In this document: piece after piece, positions 9,303 to 19,126 of the stretch
How the letters are laid out: every line of letters begins with the position of its first letter
How positions within the stretch are numbered: position 1 is the stretch's first letter
NCBI RefSeq assembly: GCF_009696275.1
Contig: NZ_VUMI01000050.1
Coordinates: 1 to 41,399 of the forward strand
Direction of reading: 5' to 3'
DNA from: Eisenbergiella porci
GTDB lineage: Bacteria > Bacillota > Clostridia > Lachnospirales > Lachnospiraceae
Length of the DNA: 41,399 nt
Notes under the pieces: model-generated
The model's input: only the letters and a program-made list of their open reading frames with translations
What the model was told of the DNA's origin: nothing
The model's database searches: none
Made by a program: the position numbers and the translations under genes

Positions 9303-9926
9303 TTATTTCTTCAGGGTAACTACAACGTGACGGAAAGGTTCTTCCCCTTCACTGTGGGTTGTAACATATTTGTCATTCTGAAGGGCAGAATGAATAATTC
9401 TTCTTTCATACGGATTCATAGGCTCAAGAGAAACACTGCGTTTCGTTCTCTTTACCTTATATGCTATGTTCTTTGCCAGGTTCTCCAGCGTTTCTTTTCT
9501 TCTCTTACGGTAATTTTCAGTATCAACCTTAACACGGATATACTCTTCCGCTTCCTTGTTGACTACGAGGGAAACCAGGTACTGGAGGGAATCGAGGGTC
9601 TGTCCTCTTTTTCCAATAAGAACTCCCATGTCATCGCCGCTTAAATCGATGTCAAGAAATCCGTCTGTTTCATCAAACTTCACATCAACCACAACAGTCA
9701 TCTTCATTGCGGCAAATACATCATTTAAGAATTCTCTGGCCGTATCTTCAACGCTTCCCTTAACCTTTGCCCTGATTTTCGCGGGCTTGGCATTAAATCC
9801 CAGGAAACCGGTAGAACCTTCTTCTATCACTTCATACTCCAGCTTATCACTGGTCACAAGAAATTTACGGCATGCTGCGGTAATGGCATCATCCACTGTC
9901 TTGGCAGTAAATTCTACGAACTCCAT
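9303..9926 (-). CDS. khpB: RNA-binding protein Jag/KhpB (Jag-N, KH, R3H domains)
   Basis: This 207-residue protein starts at ATG 9926, which follows GGAGGAAATT; an in-frame extension to 9995 has no comparable site. It begins with the Jag-N domain (MEFVEFTAKTVDDAI, ending near GSTGFLGFNAKPAKI). A KH domain with the GKRGQTLDSLQYLV loop is near residue 110. The C-terminal R3H domain carries NPYERRIIHSALQ. In Firmicutes KhpB pairs with KhpA to bind mRNAs and small RNAs affecting cell division. Its place directly downstream of yidC is the conserved arrangement. Confidence 0.93.
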   Translation of the reverse strand: MEFVEFTAKTVDDAITAACRKFLVTSDKLEYEVIEEGSTGFLGFNAKPAKIRAKVKGSVEDTAREFLNDVFAAMKMTVVVDVKFDETDGFLDIDLSGDDMGVLIGKRGQTLDSLQYLVSLVVNKEAEEYIRVKVDTENYRKRRKETLENLAKNIAYKVKRTKRSVSLEPMNPYERRIIHSALQNDKYVTTHSEGEEPFRHVVVTLKK

Positions 9927-10034
9927 AATTTCCTCCGTTCTGCCGCCGGGCGCGGCAATCATCACAGGAACCGTTGCTTCACAGTTCCATAACATCTTAT
10001 CTTACTGCAGTCCGCCCTCCGGCTTTGCTGCATC

Positions 10035-11420
10035 CTATTTCTTACCGGTGCTGTCCTTTTCCGGCCTGCTGTTATTATTTTCGTTATAAACCTTAACCAT
10101 ATTTGCTTTTGCAGCAATACTTCCGGGCTTCGGCGCGTTCTTGTTATACATCTCCGTCGCCTTCTTCACGGCCGCTTCCTTCTCCTCCGCCGTCATGGGC
10201 GCTTTTGATCCCGCGGGCTTTTTAGAAGAAGTGCTTGCAGCTGTCACAGGCTTCGTGGAAGGCTGCACATTACGTGTATTCATGCTGGCATACTGGTTTA
10301 TGGTCTTAGGATCAATTCCAGCCTTTTCCATCCGCTTGATCCGTTTTTCCTGCTTTTTCTTGGCCTTGTCCTTGTTTTTCTCAATCAGCTGGTCAAAATC
10401 AGTCTTATCAATATGCTTATTAACAAGCACCTGCTGAATACTTCTTACCACAGCACTGGCAACCCAGTATAAACCAACACCGGCAGGAAGTGAGAAACAG
10501 AATACAGCAGACATGATGGGCATGATATTGTTCATCATCTTCATGGAAGACATCATGCTGTTTTGTTCGCCATTGGATTCCGGCTGGGGCATGAGCTTAA
10601 CGTTCAGCCACTGGGTAACTGCAGCAAGTACAGGAATGGCAAGCGCTGCAATAATCAGAAGTACATTCCTGGCCTGCATCGCATTGGACAGATAATAAGA
10701 AGGGGAATCCCCGATATTCATGCCAAACAGATTATTGTAGGAAGCAAGCTTTTCCGTAGTGGCAGCGATATCCGCTGATAAATTGGGAAATTTCTCAGCA
10801 AGAGTCGCCCATTCCGGAGTTGACGCTTTATTCAGCACATCAATAAACGTATTCTGTACATAGGTTGTATCCCCGGCAGTAAACAGTTCATTGGAAAACT
10901 GCTTCATATACATCCCCGCATTACGGAAGCCCTGAATAAACTCCGCGCTTCCCGGCTGGGCAATCAGCTTGTCCACCAGGGGGAAGAACGCCTCCTTAAC
11001 CTGTCCGATATAAGCAGGAATGGCATAAATAACCTTATACAAAGCATAGATAATAGGTAGCTGAATCAGCATCTGGACACAGCTGCCCATAGGTGAAACA
11101 CCGTATTTTGCATAAACGGCCTGCGTTTCATTCTGCATGGCCATCATGGAATCATTGTCTTTCTTTCCATTGTATTTCTTCTGGATGGCCTGCAGCTCAG
11201 GATTCATCTTATTACTCAGCTTTGAGAACTTCTGCTGCTTAATTGTCAGAGGAAGCATGAGCATATAAATAACAATGGTGAAAATGATAATGGCGATACC
11301 GATGTTGGGAATCCCGATCAGGTTGAGGATATAAAAGATACCCTCCATAATATAACCGAGCAACGTGGCAACCCACCCGATAACAGGAGTCGCACTTTTG
11401 GTCAAAATAATTCCTGGCAA
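10035..11420 (-). CDS. yidC: Membrane protein insertase YidC/OxaA
   Basis: YidC inserts proteins into the cytoplasmic membrane alone or with SecYEG. The 461-residue protein has a membrane segment at the N-terminus, the conserved cytoplasmic loop (MNPELQAIQKKY), hydrophobic segments near GSCVQMLIQLPIIYALYKVIYAIP, a long extracytoplasmic insertion, three more membrane segments, and a lysine-rich cytoplasmic tail of about 110 residues suited to ribosome contact. Translation probably starts at TTG 11420, nine bases after AAGGAGG. I see no lipobox, unlike Bacillus SpoIIIJ. The gene sits between yidD and jag as usual. Confidence 0.95.
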   Translation of the reverse strand: MPGIILTKSATPVIGWVATLLGYIMEGIFYILNLIGIPNIGIAIIIFTIVIYMLMLPLTIKQQKFSKLSNKMNPELQAIQKKYNGKKDNDSMMAMQNETQAVYAKYGVSPMGSCVQMLIQLPIIYALYKVIYAIPAYIGQVKEAFFPLVDKLIAQPGSAEFIQGFRNAGMYMKQFSNELFTAGDTTYVQNTFIDVLNKASTPEWATLAEKFPNLSADIAATTEKLASYNNLFGMNIGDSPSYYLSNAMQARNVLLIIAALAIPVLAAVTQWLNVKLMPQPESNGEQNSMMSSMKMMNNIMPIMSAVFCFSLPAGVGLYWVASAVVRSIQQVLVNKHIDKTDFDQLIEKNKDKAKKKQEKRIKRMEKAGIDPKTINQYASMNTRNVQPSTKPVTAASTSSKKPAGSKAPMTAEEKEAAVKKATEMYNKNAPKPGSIAAKANMVKVYNENNNSRPEKDSTGKK

Positions 11421-11451
11421 AACTTATTTCCTCCTTAAACCGGCGCCCTCT

Positions 11452-11667
11452 TTAAGGAACCGGGTCATAGCCTCCCTTGGAAAAGGGATTACATCTCAAA
11501 ATTCTCCAAAAAGCAAGCAAGCCGCCCTTAATGACACCGTACTTCTCCACAGCCTGAAGCCCATACTCGCTGCAGGTGGGAAAATAAGGACATTTTGTAC
11601 TTTTCATTGGTGATATATACTTTCTATATCCTTTAATCAGGGCAATTACAATCTTTTTCATATCCAA
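11452..11667 (-). CDS. yidD: Membrane protein insertion efficiency factor YidD
   Basis: This 71-residue protein has the YidD signature: an amphipathic N-terminal helix ending KYISP, followed by [20 protein letters not shown] and the C-terminal [16 protein letters not shown]. YidD assists YidC-dependent insertion. It starts one base from the rnpA stop, so the two are translationally coupled, and yidC follows after 31 bases. Confidence 0.95.
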   Translation of the reverse strand: MDMKKIVIALIKGYRKYISPMKSTKCPYFPTCSEYGLQAVEKYGVIKGGLLAFWRILRCNPFSKGGYDPVP

Positions 11668-11668
11668 T

Positions 11669-12004
11669 TCAGCTTATAATTTTATGAAGCTTACCCAAAT
11701 GCAACAATGCACTCTCGATTTCCGCATAGGAAGCCGAAGCTGCATTCGCTCTGGCTATGACTACTATATCTAAACCACTATTAAATATATTCTCCTGCAG
11801 TCTGTAGCTTTCGCGCACCAGCCTTGTGACATGATGACGCACAACGCTGTTCCCTACTTTTTTACTTACAGAAATTCCAAGTCTGTTTCTTTCCATGTTA
11901 TTTTCCAACACATACATGACCAACAGTTTATTGGCATAAGATCTGCCCTTCCGGTAAACAGACTGAAAATCCTGGTTTTTCTTCAAGCTTTCCGAAAAAT
12001 TCAT
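11669..12004 (-). CDS. rnpA: Ribonuclease P protein component
   Basis: RnpA is the protein subunit that helps RNase P RNA mature tRNA 5' ends. I place the start at ATG 12004 (111 residues, MNFSESLKK) because the family begins this way; the in-frame extension to 12046 runs through the rpmH-rnpA spacer. The RNR box [20 protein letters not shown] and the following TRLVRE are intact. The gene lies 51 bases after rpmH, the near-universal arrangement. Confidence 0.95.
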   Translation of the reverse strand: MNFSESLKKNQDFQSVYRKGRSYANKLLVMYVLENNMERNRLGISVSKKVGNSVVRHHVTRLVRESYRLQENIFNSGLDIVVIARANAASASYAEIESALLHLGKLHKIIS

Positions 12005-12055
12005 TCTACATCCAATCTTTCCTGGAAAGAGAAAAAAAGGCCACAAAACTGCGGC

Positions 12056-12190
12056 CTATGCGGATAATCTCTTTCTTCCTTTTGCTCTTCTTGCTGCCAG
12101 TACCTTTCTTCCTCCCGGAGTACTCATTCTGGCTCTGAAGCCGTGAACTTTATTTCTCTGCCTGTTCTTAGGCTGAAATGTCATTTTCAT
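12056..12190 (-). CDS. rpmH: 50S ribosomal protein L34
   Basis: The reverse strand reads a 44-residue basic protein beginning [18 protein letters not shown] and ending GRKRLSA, the standard L34 sequence, with a TAG stop. AAGGAGGTGCATCTTTA precedes the ATG and gives an excellent ribosome binding site. It is the first gene of the leftward operon (rnpA, yidD, yidC, jag) and abuts oriC. Confidence 0.97.
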   Translation of the reverse strand: MKMTFQPKNRQRNKVHGFRARMSTPGGRKVLAARRAKGRKRLSA

Positions 12191-12217
12191 TAAAGATGCA
12201 CCTCCTTCACTTGGGTT

Positions 12218-12277
12218 TCTGATGTTGTGTCAGAAAATATCATTACCGATTATATAGGAAGAAACCCCGCAAGTCAA
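12218..12277 (-). promoter_or_regulatory. rpmH operon promoter and leader hairpin
   Basis: On the minus strand TTGACT (12272-12277) and TATAAT (12249-12254) are separated by 17 bases. A small hairpin, TTTCTGA...TCAGAAA, lies in the leader at about 12218-12238, ahead of the rpmH ribosome binding site. It may affect translation or stability of this ribosomal protein mRNA. Confidence 0.8.
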
Positions 12278-12660
12278 GCAAAACCGCGCATTTTCCCCAA
12301 TAAAAAAAACGCTGAAAAAAGGCGGTAAAAATCGTGTTTTTCACTAATACAATATGTAGTTACTAAAATTTCATTTTTTATACAATATCTAGCCCCGGAA
12401 AAATAATCCACACGCTGCCAACGATTCTTTCCACTTAACATAACATTATCCACAAATTGTGTATAACTTGTGGATAAACTCAGCTTAATTTTTATTCTCA
12501 ATTTAAAAATTATTATCAAAGCCGCATAAAATCTGGATGTTTATATGTTGATTTCACTTTTCCACTTATCCACATTTACACATCCCAAACCCCAAATATG
12601 TTAACTTCCACCCCCTTCCGTTCACACCCTGTGGAAAAATCTTATCCCCAGAATTAACAT

Positions 12661-12689
12661 TTGATATTTGCATTTTTTTAGAGTAAGAT
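12661..12689 (+). promoter_or_regulatory. Putative dnaA promoter
   Basis: TTGATA (12661-12666) and TAAGAT (12684-12689) are spaced by 17 bases, ahead of AGGAGG and the dnaA start. DnaA boxes end 11 bases upstream of the -35 element, which suggests autoregulation by DnaA. Confidence 0.6.
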
Positions 12690-12728
12690 AAGATAGATGT
12701 ATTTTCAGTTAGTTTAGGAGGTTTAGGG

Positions 12729-14096
12729 ATGCAGGCAATCGAGGCCAGATGGGATGAAATTAAGGAAACCATCAGAAAAGAATATGATCTCTCCGATGTT
12801 TCATATCATACGTGGATAGAACCACTGAAGTTTTTCGATGTACAGGATGATGTGGTAATCATTCTTATCACATCGAACCAGTCACATGCACTTAATTATA
12901 TTTCTTCCAAATATAAAGACTTCTTCCGTGTTACCATCACAGAAATGATGGATCATTATTATGAAGTTTCTTTTATATTGGAGAAGGACGCCAGGAAGGA
13001 CAAGTCCTCCGCTGAGGATCTGAAGTCCCCCTTCAGCGGCACCTTTAATATTAATTATGAAAATGCAAACCTGAACCCGAAGTATAAATTCGATACCTTC
13101 GTTGTAGGAAGCAACAATAAATTCGCCCATTCCGCCTGTCTTGCCGTTGCGGAATCCCCCGGTGACGCTTACAATCCCCTCTATATTTATGGCGGGGCCG
13201 GACTGGGCAAAACCCACCTTATGCATTCCATCGGCCATTTTGTCCTGGAACAGAATCCGGACATGAAGGTTATTTATGTTACTTCGGAGTCCTTTACTAA
13301 TGAAGTAATTGAATCCATCCGAAGCGGTAATGCGGCTGCCATGACCAAGCTGCGTGACAAATACCGTACGGTGGATGTCCTCATGATCGACGATATCCAA
13401 TTTATAATAGGAAAAGAAAGTACACAGGAGGAGTTCTTCCATACCTTCAATGTCCTTCATGCCGCCGGAAAACAGATTGTTCTGTCCTCCGATAAACCGC
13501 CCAAGGAAATGGAAACCCTGGATGAAAGGTTCCGTTCCCGCTTTGAATGGGGCCTGATCGCAGATATCCAGCCCCCTGATTATGAGACCAGGATGGCAAT
13601 TCTGCGCAAGAATGCGGAGAACTATGATAAAAAGATCGACGACTCCATTTTCCAGTATATTGCAACCAACATTAAATCCAATATCCGTGAGCTGGAGGGC
13701 GCTTTCAACCGTATTATCGCCAAATCCAAGATTGAGAACCAGCCTGAGATCACGATGGAGCTGGCGGAGGATGCGCTGAAGGATATCATCAATCCGGACA
13801 AGCCCGACAAGATCACGCCTGAACTTATTATTAAGGTAGTTGCCGAGCACTATGGTGTCAATCCTGAAGACATCACCTCCAAAAAGAGGAACTCGGAATT
13901 CGTACTGCCCCGCCAGGTCGTTATGTATCTGTGCAGGGATTTGACGGAAACCTCACTGGCCAACATCGGCAAGCTGCTTGGTAAAAAAGATCACACCACC
14001 GTAATCCACGGGGCCAATAAGATCTCAGAAGAGCTTGCCACCAACGAAGAGCTTAAGAATAACATTGAAATTATCAAGAAGAAGATATGTGTATAA
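12729..14096 (+). CDS. dnaA: Chromosomal replication initiator protein DnaA
   Basis: DnaA binds the DnaA boxes and, as ATP-bound filament, melts the origin and recruits helicase. The 455-residue protein has the N-terminal helicase-interaction domain (WDEIKETIRKEYDLSDVSYHTWIEPL) and a variable linker. The AAA+ domain carries Walker A GGAGLGKTHL near residue 155 and Walker B MIDDIQF near residue 219. The C-terminal box-binding domain ends with the signature KKDHTTVIHGANKI. AGGAGGTTTAGGG precedes the ATG. Length is typical. Confidence 0.98.
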   Translation: MQAIEARWDEIKETIRKEYDLSDVSYHTWIEPLKFFDVQDDVVIILITSNQSHALNYISSKYKDFFRVTITEMMDHYYEVSFILEKDARKDKSSAEDLKSPFSGTFNINYENANLNPKYKFDTFVVGSNNKFAHSACLAVAESPGDAYNPLYIYGGAGLGKTHLMHSIGHFVLEQNPDMKVIYVTSESFTNEVIESIRSGNAAAMTKLRDKYRTVDVLMIDDIQFIIGKESTQEEFFHTFNVLHAAGKQIVLSSDKPPKEMETLDERFRSRFEWGLIADIQPPDYETRMAILRKNAENYDKKIDDSIFQYIATNIKSNIRELEGAFNRIIAKSKIENQPEITMELAEDALKDIINPDKPDKITPELIIKVVAEHYGVNPEDITSKKRNSEFVLPRQVVMYLCRDLTETSLANIGKLLGKKDHTTVIHGANKISEELATNEELKNNIEIIKKKICV

Positions 14097-14411
14097 CTTT
14101 GTTTAAAAAAAGTTGACAAGCTGTGGGCAGTATGGGGACAGGCTGTGAATAGGAATTTTTACGGCAGGATGCCCTGGAACGGCGGTTCAGAACGTTTGTG
14201 AATATCCTGACAATTAACCTCAGCCTGTCCGTCAGTTTTAAACAAGTTATTATTTTCAGTTTTCCTTGCAAAATGTATAATAAAAAGGGTTATCCACATA
14301 TCTACACCCCCTACTATTTAATATTACTAAATACTTTAATTAATAAAAGATCGCGCGCGGCGTGGCAACCGGTACGTTAATGTGAATTCGCAGAAGGGAG
14401 TTTATGCACAC
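14097..14411. other. oriC: oriC, second part: DnaA box, DnaA-trio-like and AT-rich unwinding region
   Basis: Between dnaA and dnaN a perfect TTATCCACA (14290-14298) is followed by a short C-rich spacer (about 14305-14311). Then come CTACTA (14311-14316), complementary to 3'-GATGAT, and a stretch of A and T to about 14350. This is the order box, GC-rich spacer, DnaA-trio, unwinding element described for Bacillus subtilis. Weak box-like sequences (CTGTGGGCA, CTGTGAATA) occur near 14122-14150. Confidence 0.75.
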
Positions 14412-15518
14412 ATGAAATTAGTTTGTTCCAAAAGCAATCTGTTAACAGGTCTTCAGGTGGTATCCAAAGCAGTGCCGAATAAAACCACCATGTCCATCCT
14501 GGAATGTATCCTCATTGATTCCACCGGAGGAGAAATTAAACTGACTGCCAACGATATGGAGCTTGGCATTGAAACAATTATTGAAGGCGACATCGTTGAA
14601 AAGGGGATCATTGCCCTGGATGCCAAGATCTTTTTGGAAATCGTAAGGAAGCTGCCTGACAACGATATCACCATCATAACCGACAGTAATTTTAAAACAA
14701 CCATCACCTGTGAAAAGGCAAAGTTCAATATCATTGGAAAATCGGGAGAAGATTTTTCCTATCTTCCCATGATTGAAAGAAATGAATCCATTGTCCTGTC
14801 ACAGTATACCCTGAAGGAAGTGATCCGCCAGACGATCTTTTCCATCTCTGACAACGATAACAATAAGCTGATGAGCGGTGAACTCTTTGAGATCAACGGT
14901 GAGGAAATGAGAGTGATCTCCCTTGATGGGCATCGTATTTCCATCCGTAAGATCCATCTGAAGAACTCCTACCCTTCCCAAAAAGTAGTGGTTCCCGGAA
15001 AGACACTGAATGAGATCAGCAAGATCCTGGGCGGTGATGCGGATAAGGACGTAACGATTTTCTTTACAGATAAGCATATTGTTTTTGAATTTGAAAATAC
15101 CACGGTGGTTTCCAGGCTGATTGAGGGTGAATACTTCAAGATCGATCAGATGCTTTCCAGCGATTATGAAACCAAGGTTGAGATCAATAAAAAAGAGCTC
15201 CTTGACTGTATTGACAGAGCGACCTTGCTCATCAAGGAAGGGGATAAAAAGCCCATTATTATCAATATTACAGACGGATCCATAGAGCTTAAGATCAATT
15301 CCACGGTGGGAAGCATGGATGAAGAAATCGATATTACCAAGGTGGGAAAAGATCTCATGATCGGCTTTAATCCCAAGTTCCTCATTGATGCCCTGCGTGT
15401 TATTGACGACGAAACAATCACTATCTATCTGGTAAATCCGAAAGCTCCCTGCTTTATCAGGGATGAGGAAAATAATTATATCTATCTGATTCTGCCGGTT
15501 AACTTTACAACAGTGTAA
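14412..15518 (+). CDS. dnaN: DNA polymerase III beta sliding clamp
   Basis: DnaN forms the ring clamp that tethers DNA polymerase III to the template. I chose ATG 14412 (MKLVCSKSNLLTGLQVVSKAV, 368 residues), which matches family N-termini; the frame extends upstream to 14382 without a better site. Three successive clamp folds are visible, with the central ISLDGHRISIR segment and the C-terminal ending YLILPVNFTTV, whose last strands form the peptide-binding pocket. AGAAGGGAG lies upstream at a slightly long spacing. Confidence 0.97.
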   Translation: MKLVCSKSNLLTGLQVVSKAVPNKTTMSILECILIDSTGGEIKLTANDMELGIETIIEGDIVEKGIIALDAKIFLEIVRKLPDNDITIITDSNFKTTITCEKAKFNIIGKSGEDFSYLPMIERNESIVLSQYTLKEVIRQTIFSISDNDNNKLMSGELFEINGEEMRVISLDGHRISIRKIHLKNSYPSQKVVVPGKTLNEISKILGGDADKDVTIFFTDKHIVFEFENTTVVSRLIEGEYFKIDQMLSSDYETKVEINKKELLDCIDRATLLIKEGDKKPIIINITDGSIELKINSTVGSMDEEIDITKVGKDLMIGFNPKFLIDALRVIDDETITIYLVNPKAPCFIRDEENNYIYLILPVNFTTV

Positions 15519-15563
15519 CTGTGGAAGGACGTTTACGGCAGTTTTGGAAGCGGAAGGATAAAA

Positions 15564-15770
15564 ATGCAGACTTTTAAAATAAAAGATGAATATATTAAGC
15601 TGGGACAGGCTCTGAAAGCAGCCGGCCTTGCCGAGTCCGGGGTGGATGCCAAGTATGCGGTGCAGGACGGGCTTGTTAAGGTGAACGGCCAGGTGGAAAC
15701 GCAGCGCGGTAAAAAACTGGTTCCCGGGGATCTTGTTGAATTTAACGGACAGACTCTTAAAATTGAGTAA
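15564..15770 (+). CDS. S4-domain RNA-binding protein (YaaA type)
   Basis: This 68-residue protein is almost entirely an S4 RNA-binding fold: YIKLGQALKAAGLAESGVDAKYAVQDGLVKVNG, then ETQRGKKLVPGDLVEFNG. A small S4 protein between dnaN and recF is conserved in Firmicutes (YaaA of Bacillus subtilis), with a proposed role in ribosome assembly. GGAAGGATAAAA precedes the ATG. Do not confuse it with the unrelated peroxide-response YaaA of E. coli. Confidence 0.92.
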   Translation: MQTFKIKDEYIKLGQALKAAGLAESGVDAKYAVQDGLVKVNGQVETQRGKKLVPGDLVEFNGQTLKIE

Positions 15771-15844
15771 TTTTTCTGCGGCAGTTCATGACGTTATACG
15801 TTATGGGCTGCTGCAGTTTTGAAAGGCAGTATCGGGTAATTTTC

Positions 15845-16927
15845 ATGGTAATCAAATCACTGGAGCTATCTAATTTCAGGAATTACGCTTTTCTGGATAT
15901 GAGCTTCGACAAAGGCACCAATATTCTTTACGGGGACAACGCACAGGGGAAGACGAACATCCTTGAGGCGGTTTATTTGTGTGCCACGACAAAATCCCAC
16001 CGGGGAACAAAGGATCGGGATATTGTTAACTTTGAAGAGGAAGAGGCTCACATCAGGACTTATCTGGAAAAGGACGGGGATGAGATCAAAATCGACATGC
16101 ATCTCCGCAAAAATAAGACAAAGGGGATTGCTATCGACGGAAGAAAGCTGAAGAAGGCCACAGAGCTTCTGGGGCTGATGAATGTTGTTTTTTTCTCCCC
16201 GGAGGATCTCGGTATCATTAAAAATGGCCCTTCGGAAAGGCGCAGATTCGTGGATATGGAGCTTTGTCAGCTTGATCCCATGTATCTGCATAACCTGAAC
16301 AACTATAATAAAATAGTAAACCAGAGAAACCGGCTGCTCAAGGATATGTACATGAATCCCTCCCTGAGGGGGACGTTGGATGTATGGGATATTCAGCTGG
16401 TGGAATTCGGAAAAAAAATTATTGCAAGGCGCGTTGCTTTTGTGGAGCAGCTGAACGGGATTATCGGCAGCATCCATGACAGCCTTTCCGGCGGAAGGGA
16501 AAAGCTGGTAATCTCCTATGAACCGGATATTTCCGCGGAGGATTTCGAAAGCAGGCTCCGCGCCGGCCAGGAAAGGGATATCCGGCTGAAGCAGACGACT
16601 GTAGGGCCGCATCGGGATGATTTTGCCTTTATTGCCAACGACATAGATATCCGGAGATTTGGTTCCCAGGGACAGCAGAGGACGGCGGCGCTTTCTTTGA
16701 AGCTGTCGGAAATCGAACTCGTTAAAAAAATGACAAACGATACCCCAATACTGCTTCTGGACGATGTCCTGTCCGAACTGGACAGCAGCCGCCAGAATTA
16801 TCTTCTGAACAGTATAGGGAATATTCAGACGATTATTACCTGTACCGGTCTGGATGAATTTATCAATAACCGGTTTGAAATCAATAAAGTGTTCAAGGTT
16901 ACGAGCGGAACCATCGCCGCGGTATAG
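15845..16927 (+). CDS. recF: DNA replication and repair protein RecF
   Basis: RecF is an SMC-like ATPase that helps load RecA at gaps and replication forks. Family members begin MxIKxLxLxNFRNY, so the start is ATG 15845 (MVIKSLELSNFRNY, 360 residues) rather than the in-frame ATG at 15788. Walker A is GDNAQGKTN near residue 30. The ABC-type signature region is FGSQGQQRTAALSLKL and Walker B is ILLLDDVLSELD in the C-terminal third. The ribosome binding site before the chosen ATG is weak. It ends with TAG, followed at once by a palindrome at 16930-16958. Confidence 0.95.
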   Translation: MVIKSLELSNFRNYAFLDMSFDKGTNILYGDNAQGKTNILEAVYLCATTKSHRGTKDRDIVNFEEEEAHIRTYLEKDGDEIKIDMHLRKNKTKGIAIDGRKLKKATELLGLMNVVFFSPEDLGIIKNGPSERRRFVDMELCQLDPMYLHNLNNYNKIVNQRNRLLKDMYMNPSLRGTLDVWDIQLVEFGKKIIARRVAFVEQLNGIIGSIHDSLSGGREKLVISYEPDISAEDFESRLRAGQERDIRLKQTTVGPHRDDFAFIANDIDIRRFGSQGQQRTAALSLKLSEIELVKKMTNDTPILLLDDVLSELDSSRQNYLLNSIGNIQTIITCTGLDEFINNRFEINKVFKVTSGTIAAV

Positions 16928-16929
16928 CT

Positions 16930-16958
16930 GTAACAGTCCGGACAGGCCTGAACTGTTA
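16930..16958. repeat. Short palindrome with MITE-like ends after recF
   Basis: GTAACAGT at the left and CCTGAACTGTTA at the right form an inverted repeat whose ends match the termini (GTAACAGTTCAG) of the 136-137 bp repeats near 34.5 and 36.6 kb. It may be a deletion derivative of that element or a stem that ends recF transcription; no T-run follows. Confidence 0.5.
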
Positions 16959-16998
16959 TGTATGACTTCACAGTCGGAAACGGTCGATATTCTGTCTA

Positions 16999-19091
<2,093 letters not shown>

Positions 19092-19126
19092 TGACAGTTA
19101 CTGGAGAAACGGAGAGTCATTAAAGA

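Larger units (their letters stand above)
12191..12728. other. oriC: oriC, first DnaA-box cluster (rpmH-dnaA intergenic)
   Basis: This 538-base AT-rich gap holds perfect DnaA boxes TTATCCACA at 12446-12454, 12566-12574 and, inverted, 12469-12477. Near matches are at 12404-12412 (TAATCCACA), 12458-12466 (inverted TTATACACA), 12630-12638 (inverted TTTTCCACA) and 12642-12650 (TTATCCCCA). The closely spaced face-to-face trio at 12446-12477 is the densest cluster. The position between rpmH and dnaA matches other Firmicute origins. Confidence 0.93.

Noticed and set aside
12882-13850. Long minus-strand frame inside dnaA, and similar long antisense frames in recF, gyrB, gyrA and the glycosidase
   Set aside because: These mirror the codon bias of strongly conserved genes on the plus strand and have no starts or family features.
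16930-16958. Treating the post-recF palindrome as a standard terminator
   Set aside because: The stem is not followed by a T-run; the resemblance to the repeat termini is the stronger observation.
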